Positions 1-8,361 of a stretch of 30,814 nt of DNA are shown in pieces. Numbering within the stretch: position 1 is the stretch's first letter; each line of letters opens with the position of its first letter. The notes under the pieces are model-generated. The model was not told the DNA's origin, did no database searches, and saw only the letters and a program-made list of their open reading frames with translations. The DNA lies in assembly GCA_002454195.1 (NCBI GenBank), contig DKIJ01000020.1, forward strand, positions 1 through 30,814, in the 5' to 3' direction. The position numbers and the translations under genes were made by a program. This DNA comes from Flavobacterium sp. UBA6721. Its GTDB lineage: Bacteria > Bacteroidota > Bacteroidia > Flavobacteriales > Flavobacteriaceae.

Positions 1-128
1 CCATTTTTGACCACATTACCAAAATTAAAAACTAATTAATACTCGTTAAAGGTATAAAAAAATCCATAACAGTAGATTTTTAGCAAAAAGAAGCTTTAAT
101 TAAGTTGTTTTTTTAAATAATAATACTT

Positions 129-821
129 CTAATTATAAATATTTTTGGAGTAGTATTTTTGTAGCGAACTATTGCTATAGCCCATGAAGTTCAATAAATG
201 AATTACTAAAAAATGGAATTGTAATTTGCAAACACCGTTTTTATGGTATTTTCTAGCCGAAGTCACAACCGTTTTTTGGATTATAGTAAATATTGAATTT
301 TTGTATAATCTAGAAATGAATTCGTTGTCTTCATAAATGGTTAAATTTTCATTGAAACCATTTAGTTTTTCGAATAAATTTCGTTCAACAAATAATGATT
401 GATCTCCACCACGACATGATTTATGATTGAATTGCGTAAACCACTGCGACACTTTTAAAACAATATGATTACTATCAAATTTCATTTTGAAACATCCCGA
501 ATGATTTCTATTTTGAACTTTGGTATTAATTTCAGAATCAAAATCTTTAGGTGGAAAAGTATCGCAATGCAAAAAGTATAAAATATCGGAAGTGGAAAAT
601 TTTGCACCAGCATTCATTTGAATTGCTCTTCCTTTTTGTGAATGAATCACTTTTATTCTAGGATAGGTTTTTAAAACTTCTAAAGTTGCATCAGTACTGC
701 CGCCATCAACGACAATGATTTCTTTTGTAAATTTTGGGTTTTGAATTTCAAGTAAATACTCCAGCAATTTGGCTATGCTATTTTCTTCATTGAGAACTGG
801 AATTATAACAGAAATCGTCAT
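129..821 (-). CDS. TIGR04283-like arsenosugar glycosyltransferase (GT2 fold)
   Basis: This is a GT-A fold, family 2-like glycosyltransferase. The N-terminus has the nucleotide-binding strand ISVIIPVLNEE (residues 3-13), then VVDGGSTD (about 37-44) and an HCD metal-binding triad at 85-87. It most resembles the TIGR04283 group, which travels with arsM/arsS, so I infer that it transfers a sugar or glycerol-type group during arsenosugar maturation. Donor and acceptor cannot be read from sequence. The frame is open to an ATG at 839, but I prefer the ATG at 821. That start overlaps the stop of the DUF547 gene as TAATG, which implies translational coupling, and it puts the first beta strand at the N-terminus as is usual. 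It is the last gene of the operon. Confidence is high for the fold and moderate for the pathway role. Confidence 0.85.
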   Translation of the reverse strand: MTISVIIPVLNEENSIAKLLEYLLEIQNPKFTKEIIVVDGGSTDATLEVLKTYPRIKVIHSQKGRAIQMNAGAKFSTSDILYFLHCDTFPPKDFDSEINTKVQNRNHSGCFKMKFDSNHIVLKVSQWFTQFNHKSCRGGDQSLFVERNLFEKLNGFNENLTIYEDNEFISRLYKNSIFTIIQKTVVTSARKYHKNGVCKLQFHFLVIHLLNFMGYSNSSLQKYYSKNIYN

Positions 822-1516
822 TAATTGTTCAAACTCCAATTGTAATCTAAATATTTTACTTTCGCTTTTTTATCAATTTTTACCGTCGAATATTTATTGA
901 TAAAATCGATAAGAGATGTTTTTTTTGTTTTAAAATCTCCGCCAAACCAATTGAAAATTTCAGATATTTTTATTTCCGATGTTGTAATGTTATTTTTAGT
1001 TTTGTCATTTACAAATGACTTTGCTGCTGTTTCTAATTGTTTATTTAAAGTTTGTGGCAAATAAGCTTCATTCAATAAATTTGGACACGAATAGGAAGCA
1101 CAATTAATGGCAAAATGAATGCGAGGTTCGTTCATTTTTCGCAGAATTTTATGTTCAATATCACCTAAAGAAATTTTTTCTTTACCAGACGCAATAAATT
1201 TTTTATCCCAAACACTAGGTATGTCTTTAATGCTTTTTACTGGATAATTATCAGTTACAATTTTTAGTGTATAGATATTGTAAGAATTAATAAAGTAAGC
1301 AATTTTTTCGTCACTAGACCATTGATCATTGGGTTGTGTTTTTTCAAATTGTTTGATAATTGCATCCAATTCAGATCTATTTTTTTTGATTTTATCGTAA
1401 TTTACATTTCCTTTTTCAGAAACATAGTTACCTAAAAACTTGTTATAGCTTTTATAATCAAAATTTTGTGCAAAGCTTGAAGCAGATAGGAATAACAAAA
1501 GAACTATTTTTTTCAT
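821..1516 (-). CDS. DUF547-domain secreted protein of the arsenosugar cluster
   Basis: This 231-residue protein has a signal peptide (hydrophobic residues 4-13, likely cleavage after SSFAQ). The mature part carries the usual DUF547 landmarks: EKIAYFINSYN at 70-80, DIEHKIL near 119-125, RIHFAINCASYSCP at 132-145 with two cysteines, and a C-terminal YLDYNWSLN. The biochemical function of DUF547 is unknown to me; the conserved His and Cys residues look papain- or transglutaminase-like, but I do not assert catalysis. It should sit in the periplasm or outer membrane. It begins two bases after the hydroxylase gene stops and overlaps the following glycosyltransferase start, so it is surely co-transcribed with the arsenic genes. 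A role in processing or exporting an arsenic metabolite is inferred from context only. Confidence 0.85.
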   Translation of the reverse strand: MKKIVLLLFLSASSFAQNFDYKSYNKFLGNYVSEKGNVNYDKIKKNRSELDAIIKQFEKTQPNDQWSSDEKIAYFINSYNIYTLKIVTDNYPVKSIKDIPSVWDKKFIASGKEKISLGDIEHKILRKMNEPRIHFAINCASYSCPNLLNEAYLPQTLNKQLETAAKSFVNDKTKNNITTSEIKISEIFNWFGGDFKTKKTSLIDFINKYSTVKIDKKAKVKYLDYNWSLNN

Positions 1517-1518
1517 TT

Positions 1519-2391
1519 TTAAAATTTTAAAGGATACGCTTCTTGATGTATAAAATCTTTAGGGAATTTTTCATCCTCTTCAAATCCAAGTTCTATATCG
1601 CGTCCATTACTTGGGACATAACTGGTTTTAAAAATATAATCCCAAACACTGAGCGTGATTCCAAAATTCATACCATATTTATTTGGCATTTGTTTACTGT
1701 GATGCCAAATGTGCATCTTTGGATTGTTGAAAATGTATTTTAAAAATCCGTAATCCCAACCCAAATTAGCATGATTTAAATGTCCGATGGATATTGCAAA
1801 AAAGTGAACTATAAATACATCTTGAACGTTAAAACCACCAATAATGGCAAGCGGAATATACAACATCGATTTATAAATTACGGGTTCCATCCAATGGTAA
1901 CGTAAATGTGCAGCAAATCCCATTTGTTTTACCGAATGATGCACTTTGTGAAAATTCCATAATAGTGGAACGCGATGCAGCATGCGATGTGTTATCCATT
2001 GTATAAAATCAGAAACTAGAAAAAAGAGTATAAGCGAAACTACTTTTGGATAATATGATAAATTGAGTAGTTGAAATGAAGTAGTTTGTAAATTAAATTG
2101 TGATAGAAAATCGTTGAATAATTGTTCAGTTACATTGGAAAGCGCTATTAGAACAATCAGATTTAATAAAAAGAAATTGAAAAACATATAAAAAATGTCT
2201 AGCCAAAAATCTTTTCTAATAATGGGTTGGTTTTTTCGCCAAGGAAATACAATTTCAAGAATAAAAACAGCTAAAGAAATAAATATCAATCCATAAAAAT
2301 AGTTTTCAATGTGCAATGAAACGATTTCATTTTTCAGATAATTAAAATAATCTGAATAGGATTTAATTACTATTTCTTTATAAATATTCAT
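1519..2391 (-). CDS. Sterol desaturase / fatty acid hydroxylase family membrane protein
   Basis: This 290-residue membrane-bound di-iron oxygenase has hydrophobic segments near residues 32-50, 63-84 and 113-131 and another near 174-195. The histidine boxes of the family are visible: HRMLHR at 135-140, FHKVHHS at 147-153, a HLNH motif near 204-207 and HIWHH near 228-232. Family members hydroxylate or desaturate lipids and small hydrophobic alcohols using O2 and two irons held by these histidines. Its substrate is unknown. Its place between the DUF547 gene and the outer-membrane barrel, with two-base gaps on both sides, suggests a hydroxylation connected to the arsenosugar product or its lipid carrier. 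That link is inference. The family call is secure. Confidence 0.88.
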   Translation of the reverse strand: MNIYKEIVIKSYSDYFNYLKNEIVSLHIENYFYGLIFISLAVFILEIVFPWRKNQPIIRKDFWLDIFYMFFNFFLLNLIVLIALSNVTEQLFNDFLSQFNLQTTSFQLLNLSYYPKVVSLILFFLVSDFIQWITHRMLHRVPLLWNFHKVHHSVKQMGFAAHLRYHWMEPVIYKSMLYIPLAIIGGFNVQDVFIVHFFAISIGHLNHANLGWDYGFLKYIFNNPKMHIWHHSKQMPNKYGMNFGITLSVWDYIFKTSYVPSNGRDIELGFEEDEKFPKDFIHQEAYPLKF

Positions 2392-2393
2392 TT

Positions 2394-3215
2394 TTACAAC
2401 TTTGTATATAAACCAAAATTTAATGTTGGCGCTAATGGAGCATTATCAATTCCAGTAGCTCCAATAATAGCAAAATTGGCACCAAATTTATCTTTTTTAA
2501 ACTCGTAGTTTCCTTTAATTCCAACTGCATTATAGGTTTGTCTGTCTAAGTTAGATGGCCATTGGAATGCATCGTTGTCATAAGCATCTTCTTTTGAAAC
2601 TATATTTCGGGTATCAAAAACAAATATCAAATGACCTTTTTTGATTATTTCATATCCCACTTCAAAAGTGGCTTTAAAATAATCAGAATAATCGTTATCC
2701 ATATAACCATAACCAAGGTTCGCAAAATAATACCATTTACCTGAACTAGAACCTGCAACTAAATAGGGTAAAAAAGTATTCGCATTAAATCCAGTTGTCA
2801 ATCCAATATCAGCATCTTTGGTAATTGAATTGGCAGTATACATAAGTCCTGAACTAATTTTCCATTTTTTATCGTAGAGTTTGTATTTTAAACCCAACGA
2901 AACATTACCCAAACCCGATAAACTTTCAGAAACAGAGCCAAGTTTGCTTTCATAACTTACTGATTTGAAAGGAACAATTAATTGTGCTTCTAATTTATTG
3001 GTAATTCCATATTCTGCATACCCTTGAAGTGTTACATCACTGTAATCATTTGGCAAAATGACATTTTTGCCATCCAATTTAATTTCGTCGTAAAACAATC
3101 CTGTAAAGCCAAGTTGAACATACGCTTTACCTTTTTCTCGTGTCCAAGGACTTTGAGCACTTGCCAATTGCGTAAATACCAATGTTACAATACTAATTAG
3201 AATAACTTTTTTCAT
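2394..3215 (-). CDS. Outer-membrane beta-barrel protein (transporter-like)
   Basis: The protein has 273 residues and a signal peptide (residues 1-20, cleavage near LASAQ). The rest is a series of amphipathic strands rich in Gly, Tyr and alternating hydrophobics, such as AYVQLGFTGLFYDE and WYYFANLGYGYMDND, and it ends in LNFGLYTKL, a typical barrel terminus. I therefore call it a small outer-membrane beta-barrel of about 10-14 strands. It resembles the proteins usually annotated only as transporter or meta-pathway-type porin. It is the only outer-membrane channel candidate in the arsenic operon, so export or uptake of an arsenical is a reasonable but unproven guess. The start is followed by MKKVILIS, and the 30-base gap to arsM is the second widest in the operon. 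Confidence 0.75.
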   Translation of the reverse strand: MKKVILISIVTLVFTQLASAQSPWTREKGKAYVQLGFTGLFYDEIKLDGKNVILPNDYSDVTLQGYAEYGITNKLEAQLIVPFKSVSYESKLGSVSESLSGLGNVSLGLKYKLYDKKWKISSGLMYTANSITKDADIGLTTGFNANTFLPYLVAGSSSGKWYYFANLGYGYMDNDYSDYFKATFEVGYEIIKKGHLIFVFDTRNIVSKEDAYDNDAFQWPSNLDRQTYNAVGIKGNYEFKKDKFGANFAIIGATGIDNAPLAPTLNFGLYTKL

Positions 3216-3245
3216 ACTATTTGATTTTTATTTTTTTTACTATTT

Positions 3246-4217
3246 TTAACAACATCCGCCACCATTATAATGAAAGGTACTTTCGCTAATAAAAATATCA
3301 TTTCTATCTAATGAAGCAATGGCGGCGGCAGTTTTGTCACAAATTGCTAACGGCTGATTTCTCATTAAAACATGTCCTTTATTATCATCAAAATAATCAT
3401 CTGAACCATAATAAATGGCAGACTTTCCGGAAAAAACACAAGGCCCATCAATTGGCATAGGATCTTTTATAGCACAAACTTCAATGCTTTCGATGTAAAT
3501 TAATTCGTCTGTTGGATAATTTACAGTATCTAAAATTCGGTATGGACGACGGCCACGAATTTCGATAGTTCCAAAGCCAACATCGGTCAAGGCTTTTATA
3601 TAATCAGCAATAGGAATACTTCCACTAAGACATAAAGCACGTAAGTGATCATCATTTCGCAACGTTTCATTCATTGGTTGTTCGCAAGTTGGATCGCTCA
3701 TTACTAAACGTCCGTGAGGTTTTAATACGCGATACATTTCTTGCAATGCCTTTTTTAAATCTTCCGCTTTAAAGATGTTGAATAAGCAATTTTGTGCAGC
3801 AATATCAACGCTTTCATCCTCAATTGGAAGATTTAATGCATCACCTTTTCTAAGTTCCACAAAGTCACTTTTAAACCAGTCGTTTTGTTTTTCTGCTTCG
3901 ATGAAATTTTTACGAGAAGCTTCTAGCATTTCATCAACAACATCCACTCCAATTACGCCGCCTTTTTGACGTGAGAAATATGAGAATTGTAATAATTCCA
4001 TTCCGCCTCCAACACCAACGTATAGAACTTTAGGATTATTGATTAAATCTTGAGCCGAAATAGTGCTTCCACAACCATAATTCATTTCTTGCATAATTAT
4101 TGGAATTTCCAAACCAGGGAATTTCCATATTGGTGTTGTCGTACAGCAAAGTCCAACATCTGGAGTTAAAGCTGCTTGTTTGTATAGATCGTTCGTTGCT
4201 TCTAAATAATTTTCCAT
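3246..4217 (-). CDS. arsM: Arsenite S-adenosylmethionine methyltransferase ArsM (arsenosugar type)
   Basis: This 323-residue class I methyltransferase has a SAM site at VLYVGVGGGMELLQ (64-77), the acidic ribose contact in GVDVVDEM (90-97) and a post-motif at VLKPHGRLVMSDP. Cysteines expected for As(III) binding are present: a C24-C25 pair, C49 in YGCGS, C144 in AAQNCLFN and C178 in DPTCEQP. The chain ends in GGGCC, adding a vicinal thiol pair. ArsM methylates As(III) stepwise to mono- and dimethylarsenicals in the cytoplasm; dimethylarsenic is the accepted precursor of arsenosugars. The gene follows the broken aquaporin by four bases and is followed by the outer-membrane barrel. Similarity to the arsenosugar subgroup is judged from the cysteine layout and neighbourhood. 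Confidence is high. Confidence 0.93.
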   Translation of the reverse strand: MENYLEATNDLYKQAALTPDVGLCCTTTPIWKFPGLEIPIIMQEMNYGCGSTISAQDLINNPKVLYVGVGGGMELLQFSYFSRQKGGVIGVDVVDEMLEASRKNFIEAEKQNDWFKSDFVELRKGDALNLPIEDESVDIAAQNCLFNIFKAEDLKKALQEMYRVLKPHGRLVMSDPTCEQPMNETLRNDDHLRALCLSGSIPIADYIKALTDVGFGTIEIRGRRPYRILDTVNYPTDELIYIESIEVCAIKDPMPIDGPCVFSGKSAIYYGSDDYFDDNKGHVLMRNQPLAICDKTAAAIASLDRNDIFISESTFHYNGGGCC

Positions 4218-4221
4218 AATT

Positions 4222-4869
4222 TTATTTTAAATCTTTTATTAAATATTTCCACAATACAACTGAAGAGCATGCTCCTAATATTGGTGCAATTAGGTAAAGC
4301 CATAGATGCTCTAAATGATTTGAGACTAATGCAGGAGCAAATGATCTCGCTGGATTCATCGATGCTCCACAAATTGGTCCGGCAAATAAAGCCAATAATA
4401 ATACAGTTGATCCAATTGAAATTCCAGCAAACAAACCTTGTTCTTTTGAGCCATGAGCAACATTTACAATTACAAACATTAAAATAAAAGTGATAATAAA
4501 CTCTAAAACAAATGCTTAAAAATCGTTGTTTATAGGCATCGTTGCGCCTAAAAAAACATTTTTAGGAAACAACAAACGTAATGTTGCACTAGCTAATAAA
4601 GCCCCAATTAATTGACTAATTATATAAGGTAGCACCTCTTTTACTTCAAACTTTTTAGCAACTGCAAAGGCTATGGTAACTGCTGGATTAAAATGTGCGC
4701 CTGAAATACTTCCTAAAGAATGAATCATAGCCATTACAATTAAACCAAAGGTTATAGCAATTCCCAAATGTGTTATAGAACCATTTGTTTCTTGATTAAT
4801 TACAATGGCTCCTGTACCACAAAAAATCATCGCAAATGTTCCTACTATTTCAGAGATATACTTTCTCAT
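4222..4869 (-). pseudogene. Aquaporin (MIP family) interrupted by an in-frame TAA
   Basis: A MIP-family channel reads through in one frame from ATG 4869 to the stop at 4222 except for a TAA at 4516-4518. The first half has [12 protein letters not shown] and the first NPA box ([10 protein letters not shown]). After the stop the frame continues with AFVLEFIITFIL and the second NPA box (GASMNPARSF). The total of about 215 codons is near the family's usual length. Families of this type usually have a sense codon, often Gln, before AFVLEF, so a CAA to TAA change is likely. By eye the pore residue equivalent to His174 of E. coli AqpZ is Ala, which would give a wider pore suited to glycerol or As(OH)3-like solutes; this is a manual alignment. 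Either a real nonsense mutation or a base error is possible. Confidence 0.85.
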
Positions 4870-4870
4870 T

Positions 4871-5680
4871 TTAAAGTTTAATTAATTCTTTAAAAAGCGT
4901 AATCATTTTGGGTTCCGCTTCACCAGCAAGAGCAATAATTTCTGCTATATTAACTGGTTTTAAATCATCAGGATTACATTCATCTGTTAAAACAGAAATT
5001 GCTAAAACAGGAAGTTGTAAATGGTTGGCAACAATCACTTCTGGCACAGTACTCATTCCGACAGCATCAGCTCCAATAATTTTAAGCATTCGATATTCGG
5101 CTTTGGTTTCTAATTGCGGACCAACTACAGCGGCATAAACTCCTTTGTTTAAATTAATGCTATTTTCTCTAGCAATTGCAATAGCTTGATTTCTTAGGTT
5201 AACATTATAAGGTTCACTCATATCGGTAAATCGTTCACCAAAATCGGAAACAGTTGCGAATGCTAGCGGAGAACTTCCTTGTAAATTAATATGGTCTTCT
5301 AATAGCATTAATTCGCCTTTTTTGAAGCTTAAATTAATGGCTCCAGCTGCATTTGATATTAATAGTTTTTGTATTCCTAATGCTTTTAAAGTTCGAATTG
5401 GAAACGTTACTTCTTGCAACGAATAGCCTTCATATAAATGAAAACGTCCTTGCATTACGATTACTTTTTTGTTTTCTAGTGTTCCGAAAATTAATTTGCC
5501 TGAATGAAATTCAACAGTAGATACTGGAAAATTGGGAATGTCACTATAATTTATTTCGTGCTCAATTTGAATATGATTGACCAATTTACCTAATCCTGTT
5601 CCGAGTACAATACCAATTTCGGGATTTAAGAATCCTTTTTGTTGAAGAAAACTAGTTGTTTGGTTGATGCTATTAATCAT
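4871..5680 (-). CDS. punA: Purine nucleoside phosphorylase (trimeric type)
   Basis: This 269-residue protein has the hallmarks of the trimeric PNP/MTAP family. These are a phosphate-binding GTGLG at 27-31, FHSGKL near 58-63, GRFHLYEGY at 78-86 with the phosphate-contacting His, and [11 protein letters not shown] at 106-116. A base-site block follows, [11 protein letters not shown], and then [13 protein letters not shown]. It cleaves purine nucleosides with phosphate to give the base and ribose-1-phosphate. Inside this operon the likely substrate is the 5'-deoxy-5'-dimethylarsinoyl-adenosine produced by ArsS, whose adenine must leave before the sugar is attached to a new aglycone. That substrate is inferred from context. 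Its ATG overlaps the previous glycosyltransferase stop by eight bases (ATGATTAA), so the two are translationally coupled. Confidence 0.93.
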   Translation of the reverse strand: MINSINQTTSFLQQKGFLNPEIGIVLGTGLGKLVNHIQIEHEINYSDIPNFPVSTVEFHSGKLIFGTLENKKVIVMQGRFHLYEGYSLQEVTFPIRTLKALGIQKLLISNAAGAINLSFKKGELMLLEDHINLQGSSPLAFATVSDFGERFTDMSEPYNVNLRNQAIAIARENSINLNKGVYAAVVGPQLETKAEYRMLKIIGADAVGMSTVPEVIVANHLQLPVLAISVLTDECNPDDLKPVNIAEIIALAGEAEPKMITLFKELIKL

Positions 5681-6302
5681 TGAATTGTTTTATCTTTCGT
5701 TGTATTTCTGTATTGTTTTTATAAAAATCAGATGCAATTAAGTCTTCATAAGTATCAATATCATTTAAGGTTTTTAGTATTGAAAAATTGGTGTCATTTT
5801 GCTTTAATTCAGATAAAGTAACATTTAATAAACTGGGATGGCTCCAGGGTTTATTTTTAAAAATATCATTAAATTGTTGATTCATTCCTATTAAATAATA
5901 TCCACCATCTTCTGCTGGACCAAAAACAACATCATTTTTTTCCAATTCATCAAATCCATCGATGATTAATTCTTTAGAAATTTCTGGCAAGTCGGAACCT
6001 ATTAAAACAATCGAATCATAACCTAATGCAAAACCATCAGCAAAAGCATTTCGCATCTTTGCACCTAAATCTGCACCAAATTGAATTCTTTTTTCTGAAG
6101 CTATCCATTGCGATTCTGAAATACTATCTGAAAAATAAATCATTTTATCAAAATCTATTTTTGAAGTCACATTCTCAGTAATTGCAACCAATTCTTTATA
6201 AATTTCAAATGCACCTTCATCACCAATGGTTTTAGCCAATCGGGTTTTCACATTACCTAATTCTAAATTTTTTACAAAAACGATAAGTAATCTTTTTTTC
6301 AT
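5673..6302 (-). CDS. TIGR04282-like arsenosugar glycosyltransferase (DUF2064)
   Basis: This 209-residue GT-A-like nucleotidyl/glycosyltransferase belongs to the DUF2064 (CofC/MobA-like) fold. It opens with LLIVFVKNLELGNVKTRLAK, in which the Lys and Arg after a short loop form the phosphate-binding region. It continues with LIGSDLPEIS, whose acidic residues are the metal site, and FGPAEDGGYYLIGM, a strongly conserved block. Proteins of this kind are the TIGR04282 companions of arsS. I infer that it acts with the TIGR04283 enzyme encoded at the operon's end to modify the dimethylarsinoyl-ribose unit. Its order of action is unknown. It starts one base after arsS stops and overlaps the PNP gene, so it is part of the arsenic operon. 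Confidence 0.88.
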   Translation of the reverse strand: MKKRLLIVFVKNLELGNVKTRLAKTIGDEGAFEIYKELVAITENVTSKIDFDKMIYFSDSISESQWIASEKRIQFGADLGAKMRNAFADGFALGYDSIVLIGSDLPEISKELIIDGFDELEKNDVVFGPAEDGGYYLIGMNQQFNDIFKNKPWSHPSLLNVTLSELKQNDTNFSILKTLNDIDTYEDLIASDFYKNNTEIQRKIKQFND

Positions 6303-6303
6303 A

Positions 6304-7359
6304 TTAAACTACTGAACCTTGACAACTACTACCTGCACCAGCAGTACATCCGTAGCAATGTTGTGAAATAATTATATTTCTGTTATTCAATTTTTCTTCA
6401 TTAAACTGTGAAATATGTTTTTCTGTAGAAGCTACTTTTAAACCAAGCATTTGATTAAAATCGCAATCGTATAAAAAACCATCCCAACTTACTGAAATTG
6501 TATTTCTGCACATAACATTTTCGACCGCCTTTGGATTGTAAGCTTCGACCAAAGCATACATATAATCTTCATAATTATCGGAATTGATGAGATAATCTAA
6601 AAAGCGAGATATTGGTAAATTTGTAATGGCAAAAAGCGAATTAAAATCGATATCGAAATCTTCTTTCAATGCTTTCTTAAAATCGTGTTGCAAAGCCATT
6701 TGATCTGTTGGTAAAAATGCTCCTGACGGATTGTAAACCAAATCGAGTTTTAGATTACTATTTTCTTTACCATAACCCACTTTGTTGAGCATTTGTAATG
6801 CTTGTATTGATTTATCGAAAACGCCATCGCCACGTTGCTTATCGGTTTTTTCTCTTTTGTAGTAAGGCAATGAAGAGATTACATGAATGTTGTGTTTTGC
6901 GAAAAACTCTGGTAAATCGTGGTATTTTTTGTTAGCAAGAATAATAGTTAGGTTAGAACGAACAATAAAATCTTTAACTCCAATTTTTGAAGCTTCCTCT
7001 ACAAACCAACGAAAATTAGGATTCATTTCTGGTGCGCCACCTGTCAAATCCAATGTGTTAATTTCAGTAGTTTTTAGTACTTCTAAAATTTGTTGCATTG
7101 TTTCGACAGTCATGATTTCTTTCCGGTCTGGACCAGCATCAACATGGCAATGTGCGCAAACCTGATTGCACATATAGCCCACATTTATTTGAAGAATTTC
7201 AATTTTTGAAGGACGTAATGGAAATTGATTTGTTTGGTTTATTTTATCTGCAAAAGTAGGTGCATCACCACTTGCAAAAATTCCGTTAGATAGAATTTCT
7301 AATTGTCTTTCCGTTTTAGAAAGTGGATTATGTGTAGCTTGAAGTGATTTTAAAGTCAT
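6304..7359 (-). CDS. arsS: Arsenosugar biosynthesis radical SAM protein ArsS
   Basis: This radical SAM enzyme has 351 residues. The 4Fe-4S motif is C64-x3-C68-x2-C71 (GYMCNQVCAHCH), followed by LDLTGGAPEMNP, the GGE-like SAM-binding segment. The C-terminal half holds additional cysteines: MCRNTISVSWDGFLYDCDFN and the tail HCYGCTAGAGSSCQG (C335, C338, C346). They probably bind an auxiliary cluster or arsenic, as in the DUF3641-type C-terminal domain. ArsS joins dimethylarsenic to the 5'-deoxyadenosyl moiety of SAM, giving the nucleoside precursor of arsenosugars. This is the marker gene that identifies the pathway. It starts 70 bases after the peroxidase gene, the widest gap in the operon, and is followed at once by the TIGR04282-type gene. 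Confidence 0.95.
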   Translation of the reverse strand: MTLKSLQATHNPLSKTERQLEILSNGIFASGDAPTFADKINQTNQFPLRPSKIEILQINVGYMCNQVCAHCHVDAGPDRKEIMTVETMQQILEVLKTTEINTLDLTGGAPEMNPNFRWFVEEASKIGVKDFIVRSNLTIILANKKYHDLPEFFAKHNIHVISSLPYYKREKTDKQRGDGVFDKSIQALQMLNKVGYGKENSNLKLDLVYNPSGAFLPTDQMALQHDFKKALKEDFDIDFNSLFAITNLPISRFLDYLINSDNYEDYMYALVEAYNPKAVENVMCRNTISVSWDGFLYDCDFNQMLGLKVASTEKHISQFNEEKLNNRNIIISQHCYGCTAGAGSSCQGSVV

Positions 7360-7429
7360 CGCAATTTTATGAAATCAAATTTCGTATTAAGTAATCAATT
7401 TTTTCTCAATGATTATCAATTTTCATTTA

Positions 7430-7765
7430 TTACATCGAAAGTTTATCATATTTATTCATCATTTGAACACTATGAACTAAAGAAGCTCCACCACGAATTG
7501 CTGCTGCAACATGAACGGCTTCCATCATTTCTTCTTTCGAAATTCCGCGTTGTAAACCATCACCTGTATACGCATCAATGCAATACGGACATTGAACGGT
7601 ATGAGAAACCGCTAATGCAATTAACGATTTTTCACGGGCAGTTAAACTTCCTTCATCAAACACTTTTCCATAATATTCAAAAAAGCTTGCGGCTAACTCG
7701 CTATTCCAATCTGCAATTTTACCAAATTTTTTTAAATCGGCTGGGTCATAATATGTTTTTTCCAT
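7430..7765 (-). CDS. Arsenosugar-associated AhpD-like peroxidase protein
   Basis: This small 111-residue protein of the AhpD/carboxymuconolactone decarboxylase fold has the redox pair C59-x2-C62 in VQCPYCIDAY and a downstream proton-relay histidine within EAVHVAAAIRGG. Short AhpD-like proteins of this size accompany arsS and are named after the cluster. The dithiol could reduce an arsenical from As(V) to As(III), or protect the operon's oxygen-sensitive enzymes, but neither role is shown by the sequence. It starts one base after the rhodanese gene ends, so it belongs to the same transcript. The opposite strand has a 133-codon open frame over the same bases, which I regard as a shadow. Confidence 0.85.
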   Translation of the reverse strand: MEKTYYDPADLKKFGKIADWNSELAASFFEYYGKVFDEGSLTAREKSLIALAVSHTVQCPYCIDAYTGDGLQRGISKEEMMEAVHVAAAIRGGASLVHSVQMMNKYDKLSM

Positions 7766-7766
7766 T

Positions 7767-8246
7767 TTAGTATATCTTTTTTCCTCTTAATAAATACTCG
7801 CTCCACTCTTTTGAGAAAACGTGAACATTATCAGTAGACTTTTGATTATTATCAACTACTGTCTGATTATTATTTTTCCATTCAAAGATTCCTCCATATA
7901 GATTATAGACATTTTTGTAACCTAATTTTTTTATTTTAGTTCCTATAATCTCACTGCGAATTCCAACAGAACAATATACGATAATTGTGTCATTTACGTT
8001 TTTAAATTTTTCTTTAACAATTTTTGAATTAAATTTATCGTAGCCAACACAATAGGCATTTTCTATGTGACTTACATTGAACTCTTTTTGCTCTCTAGTG
8101 TCAAGAATAATTGGGTTTTTTAGTTCCTTAAACTCTTTAATAGTTATGTAAGAAACTGATTTTTTATTATACTTAGTTAAAAGACTATCAATTGGAGTTT
8201 GAGCAAAAATACCTGTAGAAAATAAAAGATATAGGAGATACTTCAT
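7767..8246 (-). CDS. Secreted rhodanese-domain protein
   Basis: This 159-residue protein has an N-terminal signal peptide (MKYLLYLLFSTGIFAQ). It is followed by a single rhodanese domain: LDTREQKEFNVSHI near 48-61 and the active-site loop VYCSVGIRSE, with catalytic C92. Rhodanese domains carry a persulfide on this cysteine and can also resemble arsenate-reductase (Acr2/Cdc25) loops, so both sulfur transfer and oxyanion handling are possible. The signal peptide places it in the periplasm, unlike the cytoplasmic ArsM and ArsS. It is the first gene of the arsenosugar operon, with the promoter expected in the 115 bases upstream. Family assignment is firm; its substrate is unknown. Confidence 0.85.
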   Translation of the reverse strand: MKYLLYLLFSTGIFAQTPIDSLLTKYNKKSVSYITIKEFKELKNPIILDTREQKEFNVSHIENAYCVGYDKFNSKIVKEKFKNVNDTIIVYCSVGIRSEIIGTKIKKLGYKNVYNLYGGIFEWKNNNQTVVDNNQKSTDNVHVFSKEWSEYLLRGKKIY

Positions 8247-8326
8247 TATTTATTAATTTAATATAAGTTAAAACTAATCATAGTTTAGAATACAACTCAA
8301 AATAAAAATGTAAATGTAATTTTCAC

Positions 8327-8339
8327 AATGTTTTGTAAA
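8327..8339. promoter_or_regulatory. 13-bp motif shared by two neighbouring upstream regions (copy 1)
   Basis: The 13-mer AATGTTTTGTAAA lies about 80-93 bases before the rhodanese start. An identical copy at 8647-8659 lies about 43-55 bases before the DUF2007 gene, and a Crp/Fnr-like regulator is encoded next to it. It may be an operator half-site, but AT-rich coincidence is possible. Confidence 0.3.
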
Positions 8340-8361
8340 AACTTCAAATTAATTAGGACAT

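Noticed and set aside
1..128. Start of another gene at the left edge
   Set aside because: Only short frames are available and none can be supported.
7369..7770. A 133-codon plus-strand frame opposite the arsenic peroxidase gene
   Set aside because: It lies exactly over the antisense of a well-supported gene, has no domain character and has no promoter.
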